7,744 nucleotides of DNA from Candidatus Pacearchaeota archaeon (GCA_017608985.1 JAFCEV010000025.1:1-7744); one strand, 5' to 3'. Positions 1 through 5,975 are shown, numbered from the stretch's first letter. The notes: generated by a model from the letters alone, not told the origin. Made by a program: numbers and translations.

Positions 1-42
1 ATTCCGTTTGAAGAAATTAAAACAAAAATAGAAAAAATATAA
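1..42 (+). CDS. C-terminal end of an upstream ribosomal gene, probably uL18 (partial)
   Basis: The first 42 bases read in one frame as 13 codons (I-P-F-E-E-I-K-T-K-I-E-K-I) followed by TAA. One base separates this stop from the ATG of the uS5 gene, the same tight packing as between the other genes of this operon. In archaeal ribosomal operons the gene before uS5 is normally uL18, and a charged FEE-I-K-type tail fits the end of that protein. The fragment is too short to identify by sequence, so the name rests on gene order. Confidence 0.5.
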   Translation: MPFEEIKTKIEKI

Positions 43-43
43 C

Positions 44-817
44 ATGAAAAAATCAAAAGAAAGAATAGAAGAAACAGAAGATGAATATGCAGAAATTCCT
101 GAAGAGGTTTTAGATAAAGAAGATTTGGAAGAATTGAAAGAGTTTAAAAAAGAATCAGAAGACAAAGAAGAAAAAGAAAGTACTAAAGCATGGGAGCCTA
201 AAACTGATTTAGGGCAGAAGGTAAAGGACGGCAAGATTAAAGAGATTGATGAAATCCTTAATAAAAATAAAAAAATCCTTGAAGAACAAATAGTGGATTC
301 TTTGATTAATGTTAAAACAGATTTAATTGCTATAGGGCAATCAAAAGGAAAATTTGGAGGAGGAAAAAGAAGGGCCTGGAGGCAGACCCAACGAAAAACC
401 AAAGAAGGAAATATCCCAACATTTTCTGCAATGGCTGTGGCAGGAGATGAAAATGGACATGTAGGAATAGGTTTAGGAAAAGCAATGGAAACTCTTCCTG
501 CAAGAGATAAAGCAATAAGAAAAGCTAAACTAAATATTATAAAAGTAAAAAGGGCATGCTCCGCATTTGATTGTTCCTGCTCAGAACCCCACACCGTTCC
601 ATTCAATGTAACAGGAAAGTCGGGAAGCGTCAGAGTGACTTTAATCCCTGCACCACAAGGGACAGGACTGGTTGTAGCAAATGAATTGAAAAAAATACTA
701 AAATTAGCAGGAATTAAAGATGTTTATAGTAAAACATCAGGAAAAATAAGAACAACTTTTAACTTAGTAAAAGCATGTATGAATGCTCTTGAGAAAACAA
801 ATTTGGAAATAAAATGA
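44..817 (+). CDS. rpsE: Small ribosomal subunit protein uS5, archaeal type, with acidic N-terminal extension
   Basis: uS5 is a core protein of the 30S subunit near the mRNA entry channel and the decoding region. The family match starts at W50 (W-x-P-K-T-x-L-G, then E-E-Q-I-V-D). It continues through the N-terminal double-stranded-RNA-binding domain, about residues 84-155 (VGIGLGKAMET near 140-150), and the C-terminal domain, about 165-250 (AKLNIIKVKR, C172, C177, C179, EPHTVPF, PAPQGTGLVV, LAGIKDVYSKT). The first 49 residues are an extra tail made mostly of Glu, Lys and Asp. Around residues 98-125 the usual archaeal RMTDSGRR-like loop is replaced by a longer Gly/Lys/Arg-rich one (KGKFGGGKRRAW onward). 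The gene lies one base after the upstream stop and overlaps the next gene by four bases (ATGA), which suggests translational coupling. No Shine-Dalgarno motif precedes the ATG. Confidence 0.97.
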   Translation: MKKSKERIEETEDEYAEIPEEVLDKEDLEELKEFKKESEDKEEKESTKAWEPKTDLGQKVKDGKIKEIDEILNKNKKILEEQIVDSLINVKTDLIAIGQSKGKFGGGKRRAWRQTQRKTKEGNIPTFSAMAVAGDENGHVGIGLGKAMETLPARDKAIRKAKLNIIKVKRACSAFDCSCSEPHTVPFNVTGKSGSVRVTLIPAPQGTGLVVANELKKILKLAGIKDVYSKTSGKIRTTFNLVKACMNALEKTNLEIK

Positions 818-1161
818 AAAACATAGCATTAATAAGAATCAAAGGAGAAGTAGGATTGAGAAAAGATATAGCAGAGACTTTAAACAGATTAAGATTAAGG
901 AAAAAATATTCATGTATTGTTCTTGAAAATCCAACAAAAGAACAATTAGGGATGATAACTAAAGTTAGAGATTTTATTGCTTTTGGTGAAATAAATGAAG
1001 AGATGTATAAAAAACTAAAAGAAAAAAGAAAAACAAAAATCAAGAATTTCTACAGATTACATCCTCCCAGAGGAGGAATTAAGAGCAAACTTCATTTTCC
1101 TAAAGGAGTTTTAGGAAATCACGGAGAAAAAATAAATGAGCTGATTAGAAGGATGCTGTAA
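814..1161 (+). CDS. rpl30: Large ribosomal subunit protein uL30, short archaeal form
   Basis: uL30 is a 50S subunit protein that binds 23S rRNA. The N-terminal core reads IALIRIKGEVGLRKDIAETL, then the LNRLRLRKKYSCIVLE stretch, GMITKVRDFIAFGEI (residues 46-60), and near the C-terminus the archaeal signature FYRLHPPRGG (79-88) followed by GNHGEKINELIRRM. All of this fits archaeal/eukaryotic-type uL30. At 115 residues it is clearly shorter than usual archaeal uL30 (about 150). The missing part lies between the KEKRKT helix (about residue 73) and the RLHPPRGG motif, where relatives carry an extra helical segment. The start overlaps the uS5 stop as ATGA, and the stop is one base before the uL15 ATG. 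The reading frame is intact, so this is a genuine short protein and not a frameshift. Confidence 0.95.
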   Translation: MKNIALIRIKGEVGLRKDIAETLNRLRLRKKYSCIVLENPTKEQLGMITKVRDFIAFGEINEEMYKKLKEKRKTKIKNFYRLHPPRGGIKSKLHFPKGVLGNHGEKINELIRRML

Positions 1162-1162
1162 A

Positions 1163-1603
1163 ATGAAAACCCACAAACGTAAAAAATCGTTGAAGATGCA
1201 TGGGAGAACTCATGGATGGGGTGCAAGAAAGAAACACAAAAAGTCCGGGCACAAAGGCGGAAAAGGCATGTCTGGAAGCGGTAAAAGAGCAGACCACAAA
1301 AAGACCCTTATTACAAAATTATATGGACATAGATATTTTGGGAAACAGGGAATAACCAGTAAAGGAACAAAAAAAGACAAAAGAGACAGGATAAATCTGA
1401 AGCAAATTGAAAGAAACTTGGATAAATATGGTAAAAAGAAAGGTGAAAACTGGGAAGTTGATTTAAATTCTTATAAAATTCTTGGTGAAGGAGCAATAAA
1501 GAATAAGTTAATTATAAAAGCAAAAGAAGCTTCTTTGTCTGCAATTAGCAAGGTAAAAAAAGCAGGTGGAGAGATTATTTTGTCTAAGAAAAGTAAAAAA
1601 TAA
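1163..1603 (+). CDS. rpl15: Large ribosomal subunit protein uL15
   Basis: uL15 is a 50S assembly protein with a long basic N-terminal tail that threads into 23S rRNA. The sequence shows the expected tail (residues 1-50; HGRTHGWGARKKHKKSGHKG, then the GMSGSGKRADHKK region) and the archaeal YFGKQGI segment at about 58-64. A compact C-terminal domain (about 100-146) follows, with KILGEGAIKNKLIIKAKEAS and KAGGEIIL, typical of the uL15/eL18 fold. Its 146 residues match the normal archaeal size. The neighbours are uL30 upstream and SecY downstream, the conserved archaeal order, each separated by a single base (TAA-A-ATG). No Shine-Dalgarno sequence is obvious, so translation is probably coupled to the preceding gene. 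Confidence 0.97.
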   Translation: MKTHKRKKSLKMHGRTHGWGARKKHKKSGHKGGKGMSGSGKRADHKKTLITKLYGHRYFGKQGITSKGTKKDKRDRINLKQIERNLDKYGKKKGENWEVDLNSYKILGEGAIKNKLIIKAKEASLSAISKVKKAGGEIILSKKSKK

Positions 1604-1604
1604 A

Positions 1605-2996
1605 ATGGACTTTAGAAAAATATTCGGCATTATTCCTGAGGTAAAAAAACCTGATGAAAAAAAACTCAGTTTCAATGTCAAATTAAAATGGACAGTTGTA
1701 ATTCTTATCTCTTTTTTTGTCCTTGCAAATATTTCTCTTTTTGGGCTTTCTAACAATGCTCTCGAAAGATTCCAATATCTAGCGATTATTATGGGTACTG
1801 ATTTTGGAAGCATAATCTCTCTCGGTATAGGCCCAATTGTAATGGCATCTATTATTCTACAGTTGCTTGTAGGTTCCGGAATTCTGAGGATAGATACAAA
1901 CACCTTTGAAGGAAAAAAATTTTTCCAGGGAATTCAAAAACTCTTGATATTTTTCTTTATAATATTTGAAGCACTGGTATATGTTCTCATGAAAGGGCTC
2001 CAGCCTACACCTGGATTTGGAGGAATAGTAATATTACAACTTATACTCGGAGGAATAGCGATTTATTACATGGATGAATTATCGCATAAATGGGGTTTCG
2101 GTTCTGGTGTCAGTTTATTTATAGGTGCAGGAGTAAGCTGGAGACTTTTTACAAGCGCTTTCCAGTTCATAAATCAACAAGGAAAAGTCTGCCTCTTTGA
2201 CTTTGCAAATACAGCATGTCCAGGAAGAATATTTGTTCTTATACAATCTATAATCAATAAATATCCCATTGAATTTTTGTCTGCAGCTGCTGCAATAGTT
2301 GCTACTGTGCTTATCTTTTTGATTATTACATGGGCGCAATCTCTAAAAGTAGAAATTCCTTTATCTTTTGGAAGAATTCGTGGATATGGAATGAAATGGC
2401 CTTTATCTTTCTTTTATGCATCTGTTATACCTGTTATCCTGACTGCTGCACTTGTTGCAAACATTCAACTTTTTGGAGGGCTTATTGAGAACTGGGTAGG
2501 ACACCCGACATTTTTAGGACATTTTATAGAGGGGCAAGCTATATCAGGACTTGCATTTTGGATGGATTCTGCAAAGCTTGTTGAATTAATAATCAGGGGT
2601 GGATTTATGCCTAAATACCTCTTACAAGGGCTGACACATATTTTATTCTATACTGCACTCTGCACATTATTTTCTGTATTTTGGGTAAAAACTTCTGGAA
2701 TGGATGCAAAAACACAGGCAAAGAATATTGCTTCATCTGGTTTGCAGGTCGCAGGGTTCAGACAAGATATCAGAATTTTAGAAAGTATACTAAACAGATA
2801 CATTATGCCCCTTACTATTATGGGTGGTGCTGCAATAGGATTACTTGCTGCTTTCACAGATTTATTAGGAGCTCTGGTTTCAGGAACTTCTATTTTACTT
2901 GTAATTATGATTATGTTCCAGTTTTACCAAAACATTGCACAGCAACATATGACAGATATGAATCCTGCAATGAGAAAATTTATGGGTAATGCGTAG
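1605..2996 (+). CDS. secY: Preprotein translocase subunit SecY (Sec61 alpha homologue)
   Basis: SecY is the channel-forming subunit of the Sec translocon in the cytoplasmic membrane; it exports unfolded proteins and releases membrane segments into the bilayer. The 463-residue protein has about ten hydrophobic segments. Recognisable parts are the N-terminal amphipathic helix (DFRKIFGIIPEV), TM1 near 29-47, the TM2-TM3 region (SIISLGIGPIVMASIILQLL, then RIDTNTFEGKKFFQGIQKLL), SHKWGFGSGVSLFI at 160-173, the cytoplasmic 6/7 loop (EIPLSFGRIRGYGMKWPL, 250-267) and the 8/9 loop (about 361-400). The ATG at 1605 was chosen because it lies one base after the uL15 stop and begins the family's conserved N-terminus. 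A GTG at 1566 would add 13 unlikely residues inside uL15. The predicted external 5/6 loop holds C196 and C205. Archaeal clusters often place adenylate kinase after secY; here DUF106 follows directly. Confidence 0.97.
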   Translation: MDFRKIFGIIPEVKKPDEKKLSFNVKLKWTVVILISFFVLANISLFGLSNNALERFQYLAIIMGTDFGSIISLGIGPIVMASIILQLLVGSGILRIDTNTFEGKKFFQGIQKLLIFFFIIFEALVYVLMKGLQPTPGFGGIVILQLILGGIAIYYMDELSHKWGFGSGVSLFIGAGVSWRLFTSAFQFINQQGKVCLFDFANTACPGRIFVLIQSIINKYPIEFLSAAAAIVATVLIFLIITWAQSLKVEIPLSFGRIRGYGMKWPLSFFYASVIPVILTAALVANIQLFGGLIENWVGHPTFLGHFIEGQAISGLAFWMDSAKLVELIIRGGFMPKYLLQGLTHILFYTALCTLFSVFWVKTSGMDAKTQAKNIASSGLQVAGFRQDIRILESILNRYIMPLTIMGGAAIGLLAAFTDLLGALVSGTSILLVIMIMFQFYQNIAQQHMTDMNPAMRKFMGNA

Positions 2997-2997
2997 A

Positions 2998-3005
2998 TTT
3001 AAAAG
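2998..3005 (+). promoter_or_regulatory. TATA box for the DUF106 gene
   Basis: TTTAAAAG begins 29 bases before the ATG at 3027 and only two bases after the secY stop. An archaeal TATA box is normally centred about 25 bases before the transcription start, which puts the start at or very near the ATG and implies a leaderless mRNA. The match in motif and distance to five other genes in this window supports it. Confidence 0.7.
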
Positions 3006-3026
3006 ATATTTTTAATTAATATTAAA

Positions 3027-3629
3027 ATGGGTGAAGAAGAAAAGAGCGAAGAAAAAATAATTCCGGAGAAAACAGAGTTAGTAGGAAAGAGCGGAAAAGA
3101 AGGAAGTTTTAAACCAATTATTATTATAATGTTGGCTTCTTTAGTTATTGCCGGACTCTGGGATAAAACCACTATTATAAAAAATTCTATTCATGCTATA
3201 CTGGACCCAAGTGCAGGAGCTTTATTATTATGGAATATTAGTTGGGGTATGACTATTATTGTTATTATTATAACCTTGATTGTTACCCTTGTTCAAAAAT
3301 ATGCTACAGATCAGAAAACCCTTAAAGAACTCAAAAAAGAACAGAAAGCAATTCAGAAACAAATGAAAGAGTTTAAGGAGCATCCTGAGAAAATGATGGA
3401 ACTGCAAAAAAAACAAATGTCTCTTTTCCCAAAGCAAATGAAACTGAGCATGAGGGCAATAGCATTTACAGGAATTCCTTTTATTCTGTTCTTTAGATGG
3501 TTTTATGATTTTTTCGCAACTCTGGATGACGCTGTATTTTTTGGAATTTTTAAAAGATGGTTTGTGTTTTATATTGTGATATCTTTAATAGTCAGCAGTA
3601 TTTTTAGAAAAATTTTTAAAGTTGTTTAA
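3027..3629 (+). CDS. DUF106 / Oxa1-superfamily membrane protein insertase (archaeal YidC-like, EMC3/TMCO1 related)
   Basis: Archaeal DUF106 proteins belong to the Oxa1/YidC/EMC3/TMCO1 superfamily and are thought to insert membrane proteins alongside or independently of SecY. The 200-residue protein has a charged N-terminus, a hydrophobic stretch at about 30-45 and a strong membrane segment at 66-90. The family's hallmark follows: a cytoplasmic charged coiled coil (about 92-140; QKYATDQKTLKELKKEQKAI, EFKEHPEKMMELQKKQM, then PKQMKLSMR). Two more membrane segments lie near 143-160 and 178-198. The short first hydrophobic stretch may be an extra membrane segment, because the superfamily core has three. 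The protein contains no cysteine. It sits directly after secY, a common archaeal neighbourhood, but with its own TATA box and no Shine-Dalgarno motif. Confidence 0.9.
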   Translation: MGEEEKSEEKIIPEKTELVGKSGKEGSFKPIIIIMLASLVIAGLWDKTTIIKNSIHAILDPSAGALLLWNISWGMTIIVIIITLIVTLVQKYATDQKTLKELKKEQKAIQKQMKEFKEHPEKMMELQKKQMSLFPKQMKLSMRAIAFTGIPFILFFRWFYDFFATLDDAVFFGIFKRWFVFYIVISLIVSSIFRKIFKVV

Positions 3630-3637
3630 TCCAAAAT

Positions 3638-3645
3638 CTTAAAAA
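3638..3645 (+). promoter_or_regulatory. TATA box for the prefoldin alpha gene
   Basis: CTTAAAAA begins 29 bases before the ATG at 3667, nine bases after the end of the DUF106 gene. The position matches the other boxes in the window and predicts transcription starting at or within a few bases of the ATG. The first base departs from the TTTAAAA pattern, so it may be weaker. Confidence 0.6.
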
Positions 3646-3666
3646 CTCTTATTCTAAAGATTAATT

Positions 3667-4083
3667 ATGGCTAAGGAAACTGATAAGGAAAAACAGCAGG
3701 AACTTATGTTTAAACTGCAGATGTATGAACAACAGATTCAGCAAATACAGCAGCAAATGGAGGCAGTTGAACATGCAGTTATTGAATTAAATTCTTTAAA
3801 TTTAGAGTTAGATGAATTAAAAGGAAAAAAAGGCAAAGAGATTTTTGCTTCTGTTGGAAGAGGAATTTTTGCTAAAGCAAAACTTCTTTCAGAAGATTTA
3901 ATGGTTGACATAGGCGAAAAAACCTTTGTTAAAAAAAATATTCCAAACACAAAAAAAATTCTCGAAGAGCAGATAAAAAAACTAAAAGATATTCAAAAAG
4001 AGTTGCAAGATAACTTGGAAAAACTTAATGAAGAACTAACAAACACTTTTATGGATGCTCAAAAAGAACATGCTCATAATTAA
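3667..4083 (+). CDS. pfdA: Prefoldin alpha subunit
   Basis: Prefoldin is a cytosolic jellyfish-shaped hexamer (two alpha, four beta subunits) that captures unfolded proteins and passes them to the thermosome. This 138-residue protein has the alpha-type plan. A Gln-rich N-terminal coiled-coil helix covers about 7-52 (QQIQQIQQQMEAVEHAVIEL). Two central beta hairpins cover about 57-92, with the recognisable GRGIFAKAKLLSEDLMVDIG and KTFVKKN stretches. A C-terminal coiled-coil helix covers about 95-130 (KKILEEQIKKLKDIQKELQD). The double hairpin distinguishes alpha from beta subunits. In many archaea the gene sits beside eL20/tif6 or ftsY; here it stands alone behind the insertase gene with its own TATA box. 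Its 3' end lies 11 bases from the end of the convergent isomerase-like gene. No beta subunit is in the window. Confidence 0.93.
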   Translation: MAKETDKEKQQELMFKLQMYEQQIQQIQQQMEAVEHAVIELNSLNLELDELKGKKGKEIFASVGRGIFAKAKLLSEDLMVDIGEKTFVKKNIPNTKKILEEQIKKLKDIQKELQDNLEKLNEELTNTFMDAQKEHAHN

Positions 4084-4094
4084 AATTGCGTAGA
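4084..4094. other. 11-base convergent intergenic gap
   Basis: Only 11 bases separate the stop of prefoldin alpha (+) from the stop of the isomerase-like gene (-). No hairpin or oligo-T terminator is visible, so transcripts from both sides probably run into the opposite gene and overlap in antisense. Confidence 0.5.
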
Positions 4095-4913
4095 TTAATT
4101 ACCGCATTTATTCAAAAACTCCCTGTAACTTTTCAATCCATATTCTGTAATTATTCCTGTAATATATTTCTTATCTACGAATTCAAAAGCAGGGTTTTTT
4201 ATCTTTATATTTTTAGGGGCATTATCCCATATCTCATTTAATTCCCTGTTTTCAATAGGAACCTTTTTCCTTGTAAATTTCCAGGAATCTGCAATTATGT
4301 AGACAGGGATTTTATGCAGATGAGCGAGTTCTGCAATCATCTTACTTCCTATTTTATTTATTATTCCGTCTTTTGTCAGTGCATCTGCTCCGAGAAATAT
4401 TTTATCTGCATAGATTCTGTCTTTTCTGCTCTCTTTCTCAATTGCGAGTGCTGTAGCAGAATCCACAAACATAGTTACTTTTATTCCTGCTGCTCTCAGC
4501 TCCTTTGCAGTTTTTCTTCCCTGAAAAAGAGGACGAGTCTCTGTATTGTAAACCTCAAATTTCTTTCCTTTCTTCTTTGCATAAATCAGAGCATTCACCA
4601 CATTCGTGGAATGGCAGTGTGTAAAAATCATATCTCCATTCCTGATTAATTTAAGAACTTTCCTGTTTATCTTATCCTGTGCTTCTTTAAAATGTGTGAG
4701 AATCTGATTTTTAGGAACCCTCTTTTCAGCCAAATCAAGAACATTTTTCATCATAGGCTCTGTAGGGCGAAGAGCAAGAAGTCTGGCTTTTGTTTTTTTT
4801 GTAGGATTTAAAGAATAAACTCTCAGTGCAGCCTTAGCAATATTGCTTGCCCCTTGAATCTTAACTGATTTTATATCCTTAATTATCTTATTAAACCTCT
4901 TTTTATTATCCAT
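4095..4913 (-). CDS. Ribose-1,5-bisphosphate isomerase / eIF2B alpha-like family protein
   Basis: The family includes archaeal ribose-1,5-bisphosphate isomerase, which converts ribose-1,5-bisphosphate to ribulose-1,5-bisphosphate between AMP phosphorylase and type III RuBisCO, and the related eIF2B regulatory subunits and methylthioribose-1-phosphate isomerase. A helical N-terminal part includes KIQGASNIAKAALR (18-31) and LRPTEP (48-53). The Rossmann-like part has FTHCHS with C100, NTETRPLFQGRKTAKEL (123-139), FVDSAT (149-154), GADALT with D177, GIINKIGS, IADSWKF (207-213) and NPAFEFVDKKYITGIITEYG (240-259). C100 and D177 align with the catalytic Cys and Asp of the Thermococcus isomerase, which favours an enzyme over a translation factor. 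At 272 residues it is about 50 shorter than that enzyme, mainly in the N-terminal half. No AMP phosphorylase or RuBisCO lies nearby. Family assignment is firm; the exact substrate is inferred. Confidence 0.85.
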   Translation of the reverse strand: MDNKKRFNKIIKDIKSVKIQGASNIAKAALRVYSLNPTKKTKARLLALRPTEPMMKNVLDLAEKRVPKNQILTHFKEAQDKINRKVLKLIRNGDMIFTHCHSTNVVNALIYAKKKGKKFEVYNTETRPLFQGRKTAKELRAAGIKVTMFVDSATALAIEKESRKDRIYADKIFLGADALTKDGIINKIGSKMIAELAHLHKIPVYIIADSWKFTRKKVPIENRELNEIWDNAPKNIKIKNPAFEFVDKKYITGIITEYGLKSYREFLNKCGN

Positions 4914-4932
4914 AATTTGGCTAAGAAAGATT

Positions 4933-4940
4933 AATATAAA
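4933..4940 (-). promoter_or_regulatory. TATA box for the isomerase-like gene
   Basis: On the minus strand this reads TTTATATT, very close to the archaeal TATA consensus. It starts 27 bases before the ATG whose first base is at 4913. As with the plus-strand genes, this predicts a leaderless or nearly leaderless mRNA. Confidence 0.7.
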
Positions 4941-5004
4941 AATGCTTTTATTTAATCAATAAGAATTCCTTCTCATTAAATTCGCAGATTAATAATTAAT
5001 TTTA

Positions 5005-5041
5005 TAGTTGGATGGGCGAAATTGCGAGGTTGGGAAGATAG
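5005..5041. other. G-rich patch in the divergent intergenic region; possible structured element or small RNA
   Basis: The 189 bases between the two divergent genes are very AT-rich except here, where about half the bases are G or C and nearly all of those are G on the plus strand. The patch has two similar blocks, GGATGGG and GGTTGGG, separated by 11 bases, giving four runs of two or three G. It lies upstream of the SpoIIM promoter and far from the minus-strand promoter. A 10-codon ATG-to-TAG frame (5012-5041) is present but too short to call a gene. I recognise no RNA family in it, and no C/D-box motifs are present. Confidence 0.25.
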
Positions 5042-5072
5042 TAATCAAAAATAATTTCAAATCTGGGTAATA

Positions 5073-5080
5073 TTTAAAAG
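5073..5080 (+). promoter_or_regulatory. TATA box for the SpoIIM-family gene
   Basis: TTTAAAAG, identical to the box before the DUF106 gene, begins 30 bases before the ATG at 5103. It predicts a transcript starting within a few bases of the ATG and supports that start codon. Confidence 0.7.
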
Positions 5081-5102
5081 CTATGTTTGATTTTGTATAA
5101 AC

Positions 5103-5957
5103 ATGCTGGAATCATTAGTAAATCCGAAAAGACTTGAAAAGGGGCCGATAAAGATGTTGCTTATTGGAATTCTCTATGCATCACTATCTCTTTTGCTGGT
5201 GCACTGGTTTTTTTCAAAAGACGCTGTTCTGTCAGAAGCATCTGGTATGATAGTAATCTTATTCTGCATTATGTTTAGTCTTCCATTTATGTATTTCATA
5301 ATAAAAAAAGAAGAAAAAGAAGATGAAGAAGTAGCAGGGTTTTTTAGAGTCTGGAAAATTCATAGAGATGCAATATTTGCACTTATGTGGCTTTTTGTAG
5401 GTTTCATAATAGCTTTCTCTTTCTGGAACATTATTCTTCAGGATGCAAATCTTCTGAATTTCCAGCTTCAAACATACTGTCAGATAAATAGCCCAAATAA
5501 TCTAGAGAATTGCCTTAATCAATATTTAGGAAATTCAGATTCAACAGGAGCTGCTATACGAGGACTACATTTTCTTTCTATAATAGAAAATAACGTCTAT
5601 GTTATGATATTCACTTTAATATTCTCTCTAATTTTTGGGGCAGGAGCAATCTTTATACTTATCTGGAATGCAAGTGTCATTTCTGCTGCAATAGGAATAT
5701 TCGCAAAATATCAAATCAATAGAATCCCTCTCGGACTTGCAAGATATATGGTTCACGGATTTCCTGAAATTACAGCATATTTTATAACTGCTCTTGCAGG
5801 AGGTATATTCGGAATAGGGATAATAAGACATGGAATAAAAGATAAAAGATTTATGAAAGTCCTTGAAAATGTTTTTATTCTGCTTTTCATAGCACTGGTG
5901 ATTTTAGTTATTGCAGCAGTTATTGAAGTGTATTTCACTCCTATTTTTTTTAGATGA
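5103..5957 (+). CDS. SpoIIM/DUF95 family integral membrane protein
   Basis: The protein belongs to the stage II sporulation protein M-like family, which is widespread in archaea that do not sporulate; its function there is unknown. The 284 residues start with LESLVNPKRLEKGP, followed by hydrophobic segments at about 17-37, 46-67, 89-111, 165-200 (a long pair-like stretch containing IWNASVISAAIGIF), 217-241 and 253-277. The family signature is the HGFPEITAYFITALAGGIFG stretch at 218-237. The acidic/lysine loop at 68-80 should be cytoplasmic, which places the polar loop at about 112-164 outside; it holds C126 and C137, the only cysteines besides C55 in a membrane segment. The gene has its own TATA box and lies 39 bases before the GlcNAc-1-phosphate transferase gene. 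That position hints at a cell-envelope role, but this is inference. Confidence 0.88.
   Translation: MLESLVNPKRLEKGPIKMLLIGILYASLSLLLVHWFFSKDAVLSEASGMIVILFCIMFSLPFMYFIIKKEEKEDEEVAGFFRVWKIHRDAIFALMWLFVGFIIAFSFWNIILQDANLLNFQLQTYCQINSPNNLENCLNQYLGNSDSTGAAIRGLHFLSIIENNVYVMIFTLIFSLIFGAGAIFILIWNASVISAAIGIFAKYQINRIPLGLARYMVHGFPEITAYFITALAGGIFGIGIIRHGIKDKRFMKVLENVFILLFIALVILVIAAVIEVYFTPIFFR
5944..5951 (+). terminator. Possible oligo-T terminator overlapping the end of the SpoIIM-family gene
   Basis: Eight consecutive T bases lie within the last codons, six bases before the end of the stop codon. Archaeal RNA polymerase can terminate on T-runs without a hairpin, and the next TATA box follows within 20 bases. 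Similar T-runs occur inside genes in this AT-rich window, so the call is weak. Confidence 0.2.
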
Positions 5958-5967
5958 AGATGATAAA

Positions 5968-5975
5968 TTTAAAAA
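5968..5975 (+). promoter_or_regulatory. TATA box for the GlcNAc-1-phosphate transferase gene
   Basis: TTTAAAAA begins 29 bases before the ATG at 5997 and ten bases after the SpoIIM stop. The spacing agrees with the other single-gene promoters in the window and predicts a leaderless mRNA. Confidence 0.7.

Noticed and set aside
1566..1604. Upstream GTG start for secY giving 13 more residues
   Set aside because: It lies inside the uL15 gene, and the extra residues do not look like SecY. The ATG at 1605 follows the uL15 stop by one base, as at the uL30-uL15 junction, and begins the conserved amphipathic helix.
1508..1903. 131-codon open frame on the minus strand across the uL15/SecY junction
   Set aside because: It is the shadow of two well-supported genes; its translation resembles no family and it has no TATA box at the expected distance.
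2991..4096. Nine-base repeat GCGTAGATT just after secY and after prefoldin alpha
   Set aside because: Nine-base matches are expected many times by chance in a window this size and AT content. The copies share no structure and the flanks differ.
5012..5041. Ten-codon frame in the divergent intergenic region
   Set aside because: It is too short to support as a gene, and no TATA box lies at the spacing seen for the other genes.
4914..5102. tRNA, C/D-box or H/ACA small RNA in the intergenic region
   Set aside because: No cloverleaf, no RTGATGA/CTGA boxes and no ACA-tailed hairpin were found on either strand; only the G-rich patch stands out.
5103..5957. SpoIIM family member taken as evidence of a spore-forming bacterium
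   Set aside because: DUF95/SpoIIM-like proteins are common in archaea, and every ribosomal and secretory gene here is archaeal in type.
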